This document shows, one piece after another, positions 35,245 through 47,163 of a stretch of 64,000 bases of DNA. The notes beneath the pieces were generated by a model, which was given only the letters and a program-made list of their open reading frames with translations, ran no database searches and had not been told where the DNA came from. The position numbers and the translations under genes are program-made. The first letter of the stretch is position 1, and every line of letters begins with the position of its first letter. Location of the stretch: positions 79,854,861 through 79,918,860 of the forward strand of contig CM055316.2 of NCBI GenBank assembly GCA_029255685.2. Reading direction: 5' to 3'. This DNA is from Silene conica (taxonomy: Eukaryota > Streptophyta > Magnoliopsida > Caryophyllales > Caryophyllaceae).

Positions 35245-35789
35245 GGATATTATATATGGTACCCCTCAATTTTTCGAATTTCTACATGGTACCCCTACAC
35301 TTTTTAAAACATACATAATACCCCTAATTGTTGTCATTATCAGTAAGTGTGCCCTTAAACTTTATTTTTCACCAATTAAACTCAATTTTAGGCGTTAATT
35401 GATTACTTAGGTGCATAACCAAACTTAACATTTATCCCATGACATAAAAACTCTATTATAATTAATATCCATTTTTTGGACGTGATAATCTGGCAAAGAT
35501 CAATAATTTTTCCGTCACCATTTTTTTAGCCCGTATATATCTATAAATATTAGGATCGAGATGGATATTGAGCCTAATAGAATTCTTATGTCATGTGATA
35601 ATAAATGACAAGTTTGCTTACGCGTTCAAGTTATCACTTAAAGCTTAAAAATGAGTTTAGTTGACGGAAAATAAAGTTGAGCGGTACACGTAGTGATAAT
35701 GACAACAATTAGGGGTACCATGTATGTTTTAAAAAGTATAGGGGTACCATATAGAAAGTCAAAAACTTAAGGGGTACCATGTAAATATC
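35245..35789. mobile_element. Foldback MITE with about 100-bp inverted repeats
   Basis: ATGGTACCCCT at about 35256 with the following 90 bp recurs inverted at the right end (AGGGGTACCAT at 35770). Further blocks TGGTACCCCTACACTTTTTA and CTAATTGTTGTCATTATCA have inverted partners. No clear target duplication. It lies within the minus-strand Helitron. Confidence 0.65.
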
Positions 35790-36725
35790 TCATATAATAA
35801 ATAAATAGAGTGAATAGAAACTATTATAGGGATTATAGTTTTGTATAGACATTACATAACCATAAATTTCCATATTTTAATTTTAATTTTAATTTTTAAT
35901 TTATTTTGTCGTATTATTAGATTAGACAATTGATTGCTGAGAAACTCAAAAGGAATTAAATAGGAAAAATATTAATGCAAATTATGGGCGTCAAGTAATA
36001 TAAATAGTTTTGGTCAATTTATTAACATATTATATTACAAAAATAATTAAATAGGAAAAACTTTTAATTAATTTGGTGGGAATTAAGTATTATGGAAAGT
36101 TTTAATCAATTTATTATCATGTTTAAATGCAAAAATGAAATAAATAGGAAAAAATGTTAATAAAAATGGTGGGTGTTAACTGTTATGTAATATGAAGAGT
36201 TTTTTTATTAATTATTAACCTTTTTTAAAAAAAAAAATCAATTACAAATTATAAAATTTATTAACATATTATATTATACATAAATTTCAATTAAAATGTC
36301 AATATTAATTATAAACTACGAAATTTTGATTTAAATTTTTAAAGGTTACATAAATTTTGGAAAATAATATATTTAATATACAAAATTAATTTAAGAATAT
36401 TGATAATATCCTTTAATATTATAGATATAAATGAATTAAATTAATTTATAGATAAGTGAATTAAATTAATGTCATGTAGTAATAAATTGATAATCGATCG
36501 CATTATTTCGCCGCGTCACATTTAAATATATCACATCAAATTAAAATTATGTCATGTCACATTAAAAATTGTCATATCACATTTTTAAGTTACCCATTTA
36601 ATAAAATTTTATAAACTCAACTCCCTCTTTCCACTCTCTTGATCAACACCCATATTTGAGATGTTTACAGGAAATCCAAAAACACGATAATGGCTCCCGA
36701 GTCCCGACCCTTACCCTTATCTTTT

Positions 36726-36938
36726 TTACGTCGTCGTGGGTGGTTGTCGTTTTTCACTCATTCGACGCGGCTCATTCCCTAAGATCAGTTGATCACGGAT
36801 ATCCTTTGCTCTTCTAATAAGGGCAAAGAACTGCTCCATCTTTACATCTTCACTTTTGTCGATACCGTCTTCGTTGTCGTTGAGGCTGAGATTTAGTCTC
36901 CTCTTCTTAGTTTTTTTCTCCGTTGTTATTGTAATCAA
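36726..36938 (-). CDS. NIMIN-like small protein frame, no ATG
   Basis: Open frame of about 70 codons containing an EAR-type LNLSL motif, followed by KMEQFFALIRRAKDIRDQL. The latter resembles the signature of plant NIMIN (NIM1-interacting) proteins, which bind NPR1 and modulate salicylic-acid-induced defence genes in the nucleus. The frame has no ATG before the motif; upstream in-frame codons are TAA and TAG just before a TTG. Start loss, a non-AUG start or an undetected exon are all possible. NIMINs are usually single-exon genes of about 100-140 residues, so this would be short. A TGACG (as-1 type) motif lies upstream at about 37311-37316. The order LNLSL before the FFALI motif differs from the usual C-terminal EAR. 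Treat as a probable pseudogene. Confidence 0.5.
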   Translation of the reverse strand: MITITTEKKTKKRRLNLSLNDNEDGIDKSEDVKMEQFFALIRRAKDIRDQLILGNEPRRMSEKRQPPTTT

Positions 36939-37362
36939 CTATTAATAACTGGAAACACGCGTTTTGGGTAATTTGGATGGGAAATTGGAGAGAAAATAAA
37001 GGAAAAGTGTGTTTTGAATATTGAAAAATGAAGTATTATGATGAAATATTAAGCAAGTAAAGATATATATATATATATATGTAAAAGTTATAAAGAGAAA
37101 GTAATAAGAAAATGAAGATTATTGGTGTTGAACAGTTGAAATAGGTGAGTGGAAAGAGGTGTGGAGTTTATGGTTTTCACATGACAAACCGCTCTCCTGC
37201 CTAGCGACTTTTCTTCCTCTACTCCATTCTGTTTTATTTATTTTTACAAATTAGGAAAGCCGCTGGCTTAACCAACAGCTTTGTGTAAAAACTGGAAAAA
37301 AAATAAAGTAATGACGTGGACCCATTGGAAGAAATAGTTTCAAATAAGCCCCAAAATGATAA
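36939..37362. other. Upstream region of the NIMIN-like frame
   Basis: AT-rich, with a (TA) run at 37063-37080 and a TGACGTGG at about 37311. No other gene was seen. Confidence 0.4.
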
Positions 37363-37536
37363 TTAGGCCCTGTTCTTTTCGGCTGAAACGAGCTGAATTG
37401 AATAAATTGGAGTAGAGCTTAATTGAACTAAATTGAGTGAAACTGAGGTGGAGTGAATTTAGTTGAATCAAAAGTTACTTTTGTGAAGAGATTAATTGAA
37501 AATAATTTTTTTTTTTGCGAGAAACACCCCGAAGGG

Positions 37537-40500
37537 TTACTTCATATCATTACCATTACGAGAAAAAGAGTCAACCAAGGCCTGGGCCGACTCCGAAAAC
37601 CATTCCCGTCTGCCAAGAGACCAAGGAACAAGGTGCGCTAGACAATGTGCGCTAGTGTTACTTGAACGTCTAACAAAAGAAAAAATAACGGAAATAAAAT
37701 CATACATAATAGAGTAAATGTCATCGTAGACTAAGTGTAGCTCCGTAAAGCCCTTAGCTCGCGCTCAGAGGTCTTGAACTACGCCCAAGCAATCGCATTC
37801 CAGGAGCACCTGCTTATGCCCTTGCCGTCGTGCTTCCTTCCATCCGAGTAAAACGGCTTCCGCTTCCGCCATCTTCGAGTCTCTGGTCTCCTTCATTTGC
37901 ACAGCAACAGCCCACTCCACTGCTCCTGTATTACTCCTGCAAACCACGCCCATCCCCATCCCCTGGCCGTGCACAAAACCCGCGTCAGTGTTCACCCGTA
38001 CCGCGCCCTCTGCCAAGACACTATCTCCCTCTGAAACTGATCCCTCCCGCATCTCCTGTCCCCTACGCCCCTTCCTCAACTCTCCCTCCTGTAGATTGGT
38101 CTGCCCATCAGAGACACACCCATCCCCAGCCTCCATGGCTATCAGCAGCTCCTCCCTCAGTTCCTGGATACGGCCAATCACCGCCCTCTGCTCTCCTTTG
38201 TCTCCCTGGAATAAAGCGCGGTTTCTGCTCTCCCAAACTGCCCAGCACGTCATCATGAACACGCCCCTCTCTCTCACACTCAACTCCCTCATAATGCCTT
38301 CCACCCACTCCCTCACCCGCACAGCCCCTATAGTCACCCACTCAGCCAGACCCACCCCCTCCCAAATATCCCCCACCCACCCACAATCCCTTAGCATGTG
38401 GAGACAAGTCTCCGTATGGTATCCGCACCGGGTACAGCTTTCCTCCTCAATTCTTAACCGCTTGGCCACATTATTTTTGGTCGGGATTGCATCATGACAC
38501 AGTTGCCACATAAAAACCTTGATACGGGGGAGAGTTTCAGTTTTCCATAGCGTGTTCCAGAGCCATTTATCGCGATTAAAATCAGATTGTTCCACTCCCT
38601 CTCCGTGGCCATTGATCAAGTGATAGCCCGATTTTACTGTGTAGTTACCATCTTTTGAGCTATCCCAACACCAAGAGTCAATATTCCCACTGTCACTGAT
38701 ACGGATGTCTCGGATTCTGTCGCACTCGAAGGGCAAGAAGAGTGTCTCCAGCAGCTCATCATCCCAAGCCCGCTGGTTCTCACGCAGAAGATGGGCAACC
38801 TTTAGGTTCGGGTCAGAGCCATTACGAGGTGAGATAATTCTACGGGATTGGGTATTCGGGATCCAAGGATCCATCCACACTAAAGTGCTCCATCCATCCC
38901 CAATTCTTTTTCTCGCCCCAAGCTTGATCACATCCCTAGTTTCCCAAATGCTTCGCCAAGTATAACTCAGGTTTTGTCCCAACTCCGCCTCCAAAAAATT
39001 CCTATCTCCAAAATATTTGCCCCGTAAAACCCGAGCCATAAGACAGGTATCCGAAGTTAGCAACCTCCACCCCTGTTTAGCAAGGAGTGCTCCATTGAAT
39101 GCGCGAAAATCCCGAAAACCCAGTCCCCCTCGATCCTTAGGGCGACACATTTTCTCCCAGGCTACCCATGAAATTTTCCGGTGCCCATTCTCTACCCCCC
39201 ACCAGAATCCTGATATCGTTCCCCGCACTTCATTACAGAAGGAATCTGGCAACTTAAAGACCGACATTGCATATGTTGGTATAGCTTGAGTGATAGATTT
39301 AATCAACGTTTCCTTGCCCGCTTTACTAAGCATAATCCCTCTCCATCCTTGAAGCCGTTTCTGTAATTTTTCCCGGATGATTTTAGTTAGCCTATCCTTC
39401 GACCTTCCCATCACAGTTGGGAGCCCAAGGTAATTCCCTTGCTCATGCACCAGCCGCACGCCCAACACACCATTTATCGCATTTTTTCGATTCGCATTTG
39501 TCCCCTTACTAAACGACACCGTCGTTTTTTCAAAGCTCACCCGCTGCCCCGAAACACTCTCATACTGTTTTATTATTTCCATCACCACACTGGCCTCTCG
39601 CACATTAGCTTTAACAAAAATGATACTATCGTCTGCAAAAAAGAGGTAAGACACCATAGGTGCGAGAGGGGCTACACGAATTCCATGGATATCACCTCTC
39701 TCCATAGCCCGACACAACATACTTGAAAAGACTTCGGCACAGAGAATAAAAAGATAAGGAGAGAGTGGGTCACCTTGGCGAAGTCCCCGTTCCGGCATAA
39801 AACTGTCCGACAACTCCCCATTGATCATCACAGCAAAGGAGACAGATGTTACACATTTCATGACCCTCTTCCGCCACTGTTCCTCAAATACAATGGCCAT
39901 CAAAACCCTCTCTAGGAAGCCCCATTCAATTCTATCGTAAGCTTTCGACATATCAAGTTTGAGCGCCATATGCCCCCCCTCACTACGCGAATTTTTCATG
40001 TGGTGAAACAATTCAAACGCCACCAAAATGTTGTCCGAAATCAGCCGTCCCGGTGTAAAAGCGCTTTGATTTTCAGAAACTATATTGCCCAGAAACTTCT
40101 TCAATCTATTAGCAAGGACTTTGGACACAATTTTGTAAAACACATTACACAAACTAATCGGTCTGAAATCCGTCATACTATTAGCATTTTTCTTCTTGGG
40201 AATAAGGACAAGGTGTGTCGAATTTATATGACCCGGGAACTCCGCCCCATTAAGAATACTTAGACAAGAGCGAATAACAGAATTACCCACAATGTGCCAA
40301 TACGTCTGAAAAAACAACGCATTCATACCGTCCGGGCCTGGCGCCTTAAGCGGATGCATTTGGTTGAGCGCCTCTAACACTTCATCGGCCCGACAATCCT
40401 CGCGAAGGCCCTCATTCATCTCTGCCGTAACCCGTCCTTCCACTCCCTCCATGACTCCTTCCGTAATTCCTGGTTGCGAAGTCTCAAACAGCTTTGAAAA

Positions 40501-41676
40501 ATAGCTTACAGCAGCTTTTCTTATTCTTTCCTGTGTCACATGCTCCACTCCGTTTTCATCAATTATCGAGCTAATATGGTTTTTCTACTTCCTCTGTTTT
40601 GCCTTACGGTGGAAATATTTGGTGTTTTTATCGCCATCTTTGAGCCACAGAACACGGGATCTTTGCCTCCAGAATTGTTCTTCCTGTTTAATGAGGGTCG
40701 CAATTTTCGTTTTAACATTCTTTCTCTCCCTGACATTTGCCTCTGTACGGTCCTCATTTTCCAGCCTATGAAGAAGTTTTCGCTGCCTTTGAATGTCCCT
40801 TAAAATCGCACCAATATTTGCCCCTTTCCAGGTTGTTAGCTGAGCCGCACACCGACTAATATTAGTCTCAATATCTTCACCCGAGTCCCATGTCATCCGC
40901 ACCGTGTCTTCACATCCGTCCTCCCCAACCCACATCTGCTCGAAACGGAAAAATTTCCTCTTCCCCCCACCCGGTTGGTCACGAGCATCAAGGGTCACCA
41001 TAATTGGAAGGTGATCAGACCATTCAGCTCCCAAATGAGTAAGTTTCGCGTGTGGGTACGCTTCCATCCAGCCCACGTTTGCCATTGCTCTGTCTAGACG
41101 GCTCTGTCTATTATCCAACCCTGCTTGCCCATTATCATAAGTAAACTCATATCCCTCAAAATTTAGGTCCCTGATCCCACACTCCTCAATCGCCTCCCGG
41201 AAATTGTTCATTTGCCATAAAGCTCGCTCCCCTCCTTTCATTTCCGACGCATACAAAACCTCATTGAAATCCCCTATACAAAGCCATGGGGCATCACCTT
41301 GCGCAGCCAGTATACGAAGCTGATCCCACGAAAGATGTCTATCCGGTATCGCTGGCCACCCATAAAAACCCGTAATTCTCCACTTTCGTCCCCCCTCTTC
41401 AATATCCCAGTCCATATAGTGAACGGTAGCGGATCGAAACAACACTGTCATCCCTTTCTTCCACCAGCTTGCGAGGCCCCCACTCCTGCCCATGCTATCT
41501 ATTTCCTGTGCCTCGTACTCCATAAAGCTTTCTCTTATTTTTTTAATCTCCCTCACACATAGCTTGGTTTCACACAAGAAAATAAAATCAGGATTAACCC
41601 TTCGGACGAGATTTTTAAGTCCGCCTACCGCAGTCGGGTTGCCCAGTCCCCTGCAGTTAAGGCTCAAGATTTTCAT
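37537..41676 (-). pseudogene. LINE ORF2: endonuclease, reverse transcriptase, RNase H (two nonsense changes)
   Basis: Starts at the ATG at 41676, which overlaps the ORF1 stop as TAATG. N-terminal apurinic-type endonuclease: LSLNCRGLG, FLCETKL, CIGDFNE and EWSDHLP. Then reverse transcriptase: KAPGPDGM, FRPISLCNV, LKLDMSKAYDRIEW, LRQGDPLSPYLF and the catalytic FFADD. Then a zf-RVT segment (LPRIKVFMWQLCHDAIPTK) and RNase H (VNTDAGF, AEAEAVLLGW, LLECDCLG). An in-frame TAG at 40585-40587 lies between endonuclease and RT. An in-frame TGA at 37765-37767 cuts the RNase H domain, probably CGA to TGA by deamination. The same frame then runs open to a TAA at 37537. About 1,379 codons in all. Ordinary plant L1 architecture. 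Confidence 0.93.
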
Positions 41677-43030
41677 TATGCCCAGCGGGGTTGAGCTATC
41701 TCAACCTCCGCCTCAGGTGAAGTGACACCCATCATTAAACGACTTCTCTTTTCCATACTTACATCCTCGTTCCCACCATTCTCACCTATCCCCTGCCCCT
41801 CTGAACTCTTTCTTTTTTGTCCCAGGAGGTTGACAGACCCTTCCTTATTATTGGTACCCTCACTTCCTCTCTTAAGTCTCTTCCATGTAGCAGCCCGTGC
41901 CTCCTCCCTATGCACCACTCCCTCGTCCATCAGTTCCTCCTCCCCAGTCGCCTGTTCTTCGATTTCAGCCCCTGGATCAAACTGTACCGTCATCTTTTCT
42001 ATTCCCGCTGAGGCATGACCCCCTGCCCTCATGGTCCCCACGTCGTCCCTCATTGGAGCCATCAGCCCCTTTCCCTTCCTCTTGCACGTTATGGGCTCAT
42101 CTCCCCCCCCTTCATATCATCCATGCTATATTTAATCACAGGACCACCCTTAGCCTTCCCACCCTTATTTTTCAGAGCTATTGATTTTAGCTTCTCAATC
42201 ATCTCCTCTACCACCACCTCCTCCCTTTGTTTGCTTTCTTGTTCGAACTCCGGTGAAAGAGCCCTAGCGCTTCTGAGTTTCGTTGCCGACTCTGTTTTAA
42301 ACGCCTTCCACGGTGATGCCCTAAGAGTCTCATCATATCGTAATTCCCCCTCTTCATATGGCCCCTCGTCGCACTCTTTCTCACCGTGTCCTAACATCCC
42401 ACAGCCGTAGCAAAAATTCGGAATTCTTTCATACTTCACGCTAAAATCGATCACATTCCCCGAAGGCATTCGAATTTCCACATTCGATTTTAGAGATTTC
42501 CGGACATCATGAAGGATTCTAATTCTAACTGCACGCTCCATCTCCGGGTATGGAGTTTCATCAGCCATATTAAAAGTTCCAATTTGTTCGCCTAAGCGCC
42601 TCACATTCTCCTTATTTGACCTACCCCTCGCCGGTAAATCGTAGACCCGTATCCACAGTGGAATGTAGAATAACGGGGTGTCAGTTAATTTTCCTTCGTC
42701 ACATGGTTCACTGAAACTCCAAATAGACTTGTCGAAATGCCATGGTTGTCCATCGAGGACTTTCAGTTTATCGTTTTCATTCTCAAATTGAAAAACAAAT
42801 ATTTTATTTTTCGCATCTATAAGATTTCCAGTAGTCGTACCTTTCGTGCTCCGTAACTTGACCATCGATTCAACCGCTGCTTTCGCATTGATCGCCCTTG
42901 TAGTCCATATTCGCCCTACCAGAATGACTCGTTCTTTTTCGGATTCCGTGGAACTGCCGCCAACATCCCATACAAACGGTTCTCCCGCCTCCTCCACCAC
43001 CTCCTTGCCTTTGTTGAGTAAGCGGGACAT
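41676..43030 (-). pseudogene. LINE ORF1: DUF4283/zinc-knuckle gag-like protein (frameshifted)
   Basis: Probable start at the ATG at 43030 (MSRLLNKGKEVVEE); the frame is open further upstream. The central part has the DUF4283-like GQPWHFDKSIWSF and the zinc knuckle CYGCGMLGHGEKEC. The frame is broken at a run of eight C at 42103-42110 (G on the minus strand). One base more would join the first frame to the downstream 128-codon frame, which carries the acidic and basic C-terminus ending IAQPRWA. The latter frame stops at TAA overlapping the ORF2 ATG, which suggests reinitiation-type translation of ORF2. Confidence 0.85.
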
Positions 43031-43314
43031 GAAAAGGATCGTATAAACACAGGAACAGCAAAAAGAAAACCTAAAAAAGACTCTTATCACAAGATAAGAG
43101 AAGAAGCCTTGAGTAGCAAGGAAAAGCAATGACGACGCAAAGACTAAACTCCCATAGGAAACCCTAGAGAGACTTTTTGGCAAAAAAGCTACCTCAGATA
43201 AATCAATTATTTAATTAATTGAAAATAATTGATTGAACGTAAATAAAACTTAACGGAATACAACCAACCAAAATTGAAAGGAGCTGAAATTAAGCCAGAA
43301 AGAACAGGGCCTTA

Positions 43315-44889
43315 GTTTGTTAAATAACGTCATTTTGTCGAAAAATTCCTAAAACTCCATACTACCTATGACATCTTTTTATACACACCTAATAATTTCA
43401 AGAATGTCGTCAAAAAACACTATAAAGTTCAAATTTATGCCCCGGCCCAAGAACTTAAAAAAGGTTATTTTGGTTATATATATTGATTTTATAAAACTTT
43501 TGAAGTAAAAGCGGTACGAAAAATTAGGGGTGTTCATTCACGGTTTGGTTCACTGAATCGCCTATTTAATTCGGTTCACATACGGGCATTGACCAAACAC
43601 CAAACACAAACCGCAACGTTTCTAACGGTTATAAATGGTTTGGTTAGCCACTTTAAACGGTTATTTGCGGTTCGGTTACTGGTTAACCTAACTACAATCA
43701 TTCTGCATCTACTTTTTTTCAATTTTCGTTAAATTTATCTAGTAGTTTAATTAAAATTTCATTATATAATATACTCAGCAATAAAGTTAATTAGGAAAAT
43801 TTAGTATTAATCAATTTAACAAATTTTGAATTTGCGAACACTAAGAAAATTAAACAAAAGAATATTTTTTTATATAATATTAAAATTTTTTGCTTACTTT
43901 TTTGTGGAATGGTGTAGTTTGGTTAACCGGTTTTCTAATATTGTGAACCTTAACCAAACCGCTTCCATAATAAAGTTAACCGGTTTTGTTCACTGAATCG
44001 CTTTGCCGGAACGGTTCGGTAAATCGAACATTTAAAATGCACAGTCTCCTTATACCACTGCTGATACCCACCGCATCTCCCCACCGAACACTGCCGTCTG
44101 CTTGCCGTCGCCACCTCAACCCACTCCAAAACCACAACCGTCACTCTTCACCCCAAAAAATCCTCCCCTAACCTCGAAATCCCGCGGGGACGCGCGGTAG
44201 GGTGGACAGTGGTCTGCCGATAGTTAGGGGTATTTGGGAGAAGATTGGTGGGTTGTGGTTTTTTTTGGTGTGCTGGTGATTTAGGTAGGGTGGTTGTGGT
44301 GGCGGTGATGGTGGTGGGGTGCCGTAGCGGTGGTGACGACGGTGGTGTTATGGTGGTAGCCGCAAGTGCGGTGGTAGGTGAATAAGGTGGATGAAAGGTA
44401 ATAAGGGTAATGAAAGCTTATACCTTGAGGGTGGTGGGCAAGGGATTATTAGATGGATTAAGGGGTAACGGAGAAAGTTAGATTTCATTTGCACCAACAG
44501 AGGAAATTAGTAACTTTTTTTTTGTAGACCCAAACCAAACGCCCGCGCAAACTCTTTGCACAAACCGATGAACAAGGTATTAACACTTTGTCAGTGAATG
44601 TGCTCCTTAAAGAAGTCACACTTGAAAATTCGTTGTAGCAGAATGTGAATTGAAGGCATATTGGAACTACATGGCATGAAACCATGTCTCATGCTGATTC
44701 CATATTTCACAATTTCAAACCAATGGAAGTCGATGGAAACAAAGAATCAAACCAACATTTTTTCTCCTTTTTTTTCCGAGAGGAGAGTTAATTACGAGTA
44801 AAAAGAAAAATCGGTAAAGAAATCCGGCCGGTGAAAGTTGCGTATCATAGGCCAACCGGCAGGTGGCAGGATGTGGTGTATTATATGAC

Positions 44890-44895
<6 letters not shown>
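43315..44895. other. Non-coding; CGGTT-rich repeat and shared repeat fragment
   Basis: 43533-44035 starts TAGGGGTGTTCATTCACGG and is rich in CGGTTTGGTT/AACCGG motifs, like the other two TAGGGGTG elements, but no matching right end or duplication is visible. 44080-44530 contains CCACC/GGTGG-rich sequence. 44360-44525 is an inverted relative of 17170-17335. 44530-44895 shows nothing recognisable. Confidence 0.5.

Positions 44896-44970
<75 letters not shown>
44896..44970. repeat. (TA)n microsatellite
   Basis: About 75 bp of uninterrupted TA. It forms the left flank of the tandem MULE-type MITEs. Confidence 0.95.
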
Positions 44971-44974
<4 letters not shown>

Positions 44975-44975
44975 C

Positions 44976-45525
44976 GGGATCCGGTGAGAACCACCCTTAT
45001 AATGAGAACCATGAGAACCCTCATTAAATATCCACCATATCTCGCTTCGAATGTTTCGTTGGATCATTTACCATTAGTTTAACTCATTCAAATACACACT
45101 TTAGTATCAATAAACAAAAAAAATTGATTTAATTAACAAAATATATACTTAGTGTACGAAAATACAAGTAGGTGTACTAAAATGGCTATAAATGCACGAA
45201 AACAACCACTACGTGCATGAAATTTTTTACATGCATGAAAATGATTACTAGGTGCATGAAATAAGAGGCTGTACGTGCATTAAAACGAGTTCTAGGTGCA
45301 TGAAAAATGATAGATGCGTAAAAATCAGTAGTAGGTGCATGAAAATTAATAAAACGTATCTAACCTCCATTTCCGTCACTAGTATATATTTTCTAGACCA
45401 AGAAATATGTTCTCTAGCCTTAAAATTCCATGCCGAATCCAAATATGTCATTAATTTTTTTTTAAAAAGTCCGTAAGGTAGAGTTCTCACGGTTCTCATT
45501 ATATTGGTGGTTCTCATAGGATCCC
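44976..45525. mobile_element. TA-targeting MULE-type MITE, first copy
   Basis: Begins GGGATCCGGTGAGAACCACC and ends GGTGGTTCTCATAGGATCCC, an inverted repeat of about 40 bp with mismatches. 550 bp. The interior has periodic GTGCATGAAAA motifs about 20-25 bp apart. Non-coding. Confidence 0.8.
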
Positions 45526-45540
45526 AATTCTATATAGGGC

Positions 45541-46089
45541 CGGGATCCAGTGAGAACCACCATTATAATGAGAACCATGAGAACCCTCACTAAATCTCCA
45601 CCAAATCTCGCTTCGAACGTTTCGTTGGATCAATTAGCATTAGTTTAACTTATTGAAATACACATTTTAGTATAATTAAACAAAAAAATTAATTTTATTA
45701 ACAAAATATATACTTAGTGTACCAAAATACAATTAGGCATACTAAAACGACTATAAATGCACGAAAACAACCACTACGTACATGAAATTTTTTACATGCA
45801 TGAAAATGATTACTAGGTGCATGAAATAAGAGGCTGTACGTGCATTAAAACGAGTTCTAGGTGCATGAAAAATGATAGATGCGTAAAAATCGGTAGTAGG
45901 TGCATGAAAATTAATAAAACGTATCTCGCCTTGATTTCCGTCACTAGTATATATTTTCTAGACCAAGAAATATGTTTTCTAGCCTTAAAATTCCATGCCG
46001 AATCCAAATATGTCATTAATTTTTTTAAAAAAGTCCGTAAGGTAGAGTTCTCACGGTTCTCATTATATTGGTGGTTCTCATAGGATCCC
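45541..46089. mobile_element. TA-targeting MULE-type MITE, second copy in direct tandem
   Basis: Same termini (GGGATCCAGTGAGAACCACC, GGTGGTTCTCATAGGATCCC) and nearly identical interior as the first copy. The two are separated by about 15 bp containing TTCTATATAGGG. The right flank is a (TA)n run at about 46095-46148. Confidence 0.8.
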
Positions 46090-46090
46090 A

Positions 46091-46094
<4 letters not shown>

Positions 46095-46148
<54 letters not shown>
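46095..46148. repeat. (TA)n microsatellite
   Basis: Right flank of the tandem MITE pair. Confidence 0.9.
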
Positions 46149-46151
<3 letters not shown>

Positions 46152-47163
46152 GAATAATGTAGTTATGGAGTAATGTTTTACGTAATTTTTTCCCACACGA
46201 TTATTGCGGTTCGATTTATTCTGCCGATGAAAGAATAAGAAATGAACTGATCAGAAATAACTTTAATCAAGACGCACACTGTCCTAAATCAGTTAGACCC
46301 TACACAAGTACTCCTTAGATTCCGTGGTCACCGATTTCAGAGTTAACGCCTCCTTCCGCACAATGGTGCACTCCACAAACGGAAATGGATACATTGTACT
46401 TTTTCTGATAATGTAATTGTGTATTAGAGCTTTGAATTTATAGGTGTAGATGACGCTCCAACAGTCCTATTCACTGGAAAATCTCAGCAATCAACGATAA
46501 TATATAAAACGGTAATGAATTGTAATAAAATCGGAAATCAATTAAGTGTTTCTGGTGAATTAATATTCCAACGACTAGAATTCATCTAACAGTTAGAATC
46601 TGAGGATGTAGTTTGGACACGGAGCAAAAATATAGCCCCTCGAACCCAAACCGTTTCAGACGGCGGCGGCGCGCGTGGGGAGACTATAATCTTTCCTCCG
46701 TAGTCTAGTTAATACTAGATAAAATGTTTTTATATATAAGCTAGCAATTTTCCACTATTCTTCCTATGTGGACAATATACTACTCTTAAGCTTTCGAGCA
46801 ATAATTAGGGCTTATGTTACAGTAGCTGGTGCCTGGTGCGGTCTTTCTTGTTAGTTTAAGCAAAATGATTGGCTTTGTACTTGTGCATGGTATCACAGTT
46901 GGGGCTAGGATTGTTGTATTCCGTAACTTTTATTTTCTCCATTCTAATCATTTGTTTTTTTTTTTTTTAATTTTCTATGATGACTAGTATTTTGTTATAC
47001 TCCCTCCATCCTGTATTAAATACACTTCCCTCCATCCTGTATCTGATATACTTCCTCCGTCCGAATCATTTCTAGAAATTCAAAGGTATTGTATGTAATA
47101 TATTAATTGTTCATCGGTGTTATTGTCAGTCTCGATCGTTTGTTTATAAAACAAAGATAATTC

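Larger units (their letters stand above)
32150..36425 (-). mobile_element. Helitron, minus strand, interrupted by a second Helitron
   Basis: On the minus strand it starts TCTATAATATTAAAGGATAT after an A, and ends CACAAAACTAG followed by T at 32150. The hairpin before the end is weak (GTGCATTGCAT). After removal of the nested Helitron about 1.9 kb remain. AT-rich and non-coding. The 3' end lies 17 bp from the tRNA. Confidence 0.6.
37491..43230 (-). mobile_element. Full-length L1-type LINE with 17-bp target duplication
   Basis: ATTAATTGAAAATAATT occurs at 37491-37507 and 43214-43230. The minus-strand element (37508-43213, 5.7 kb) has a short 5' UTR, ORF1 (gag-like), ORF2 (endonuclease, reverse transcriptase, RNase H), a short 3' UTR and an A tail (poly(T) at about 37507-37516). 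ORF1 and ORF2 are both damaged by point changes, so this copy cannot move on its own. The perfect target duplication argues for a fairly recent insertion. Confidence 0.93.
37363..43314. mobile_element. Tourist-like (PIF/Harbinger) MITE split by a LINE
   Basis: The left end GGCCCTGTTCTTTTCGGCTG begins at 37366. The right end AGCCAGAAAGAACAGGGCC finishes at 43311. Both are flanked by TTA (37363-37365, 43312-43314), the Harbinger-type 3-bp duplication. Without the LINE the element is about 220 bp and is filled with AATTGA/GAGCTGAA motifs. Confidence 0.82.

Noticed and set aside
43533..44035. Third complete TAGGGGTG element
   Set aside because: The right terminus and target duplication could not be found, so it is described only as a repeat.
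45813..46196. Frame with YIYIYI and following residues
   Set aside because: It runs through a TA microsatellite and a MITE.
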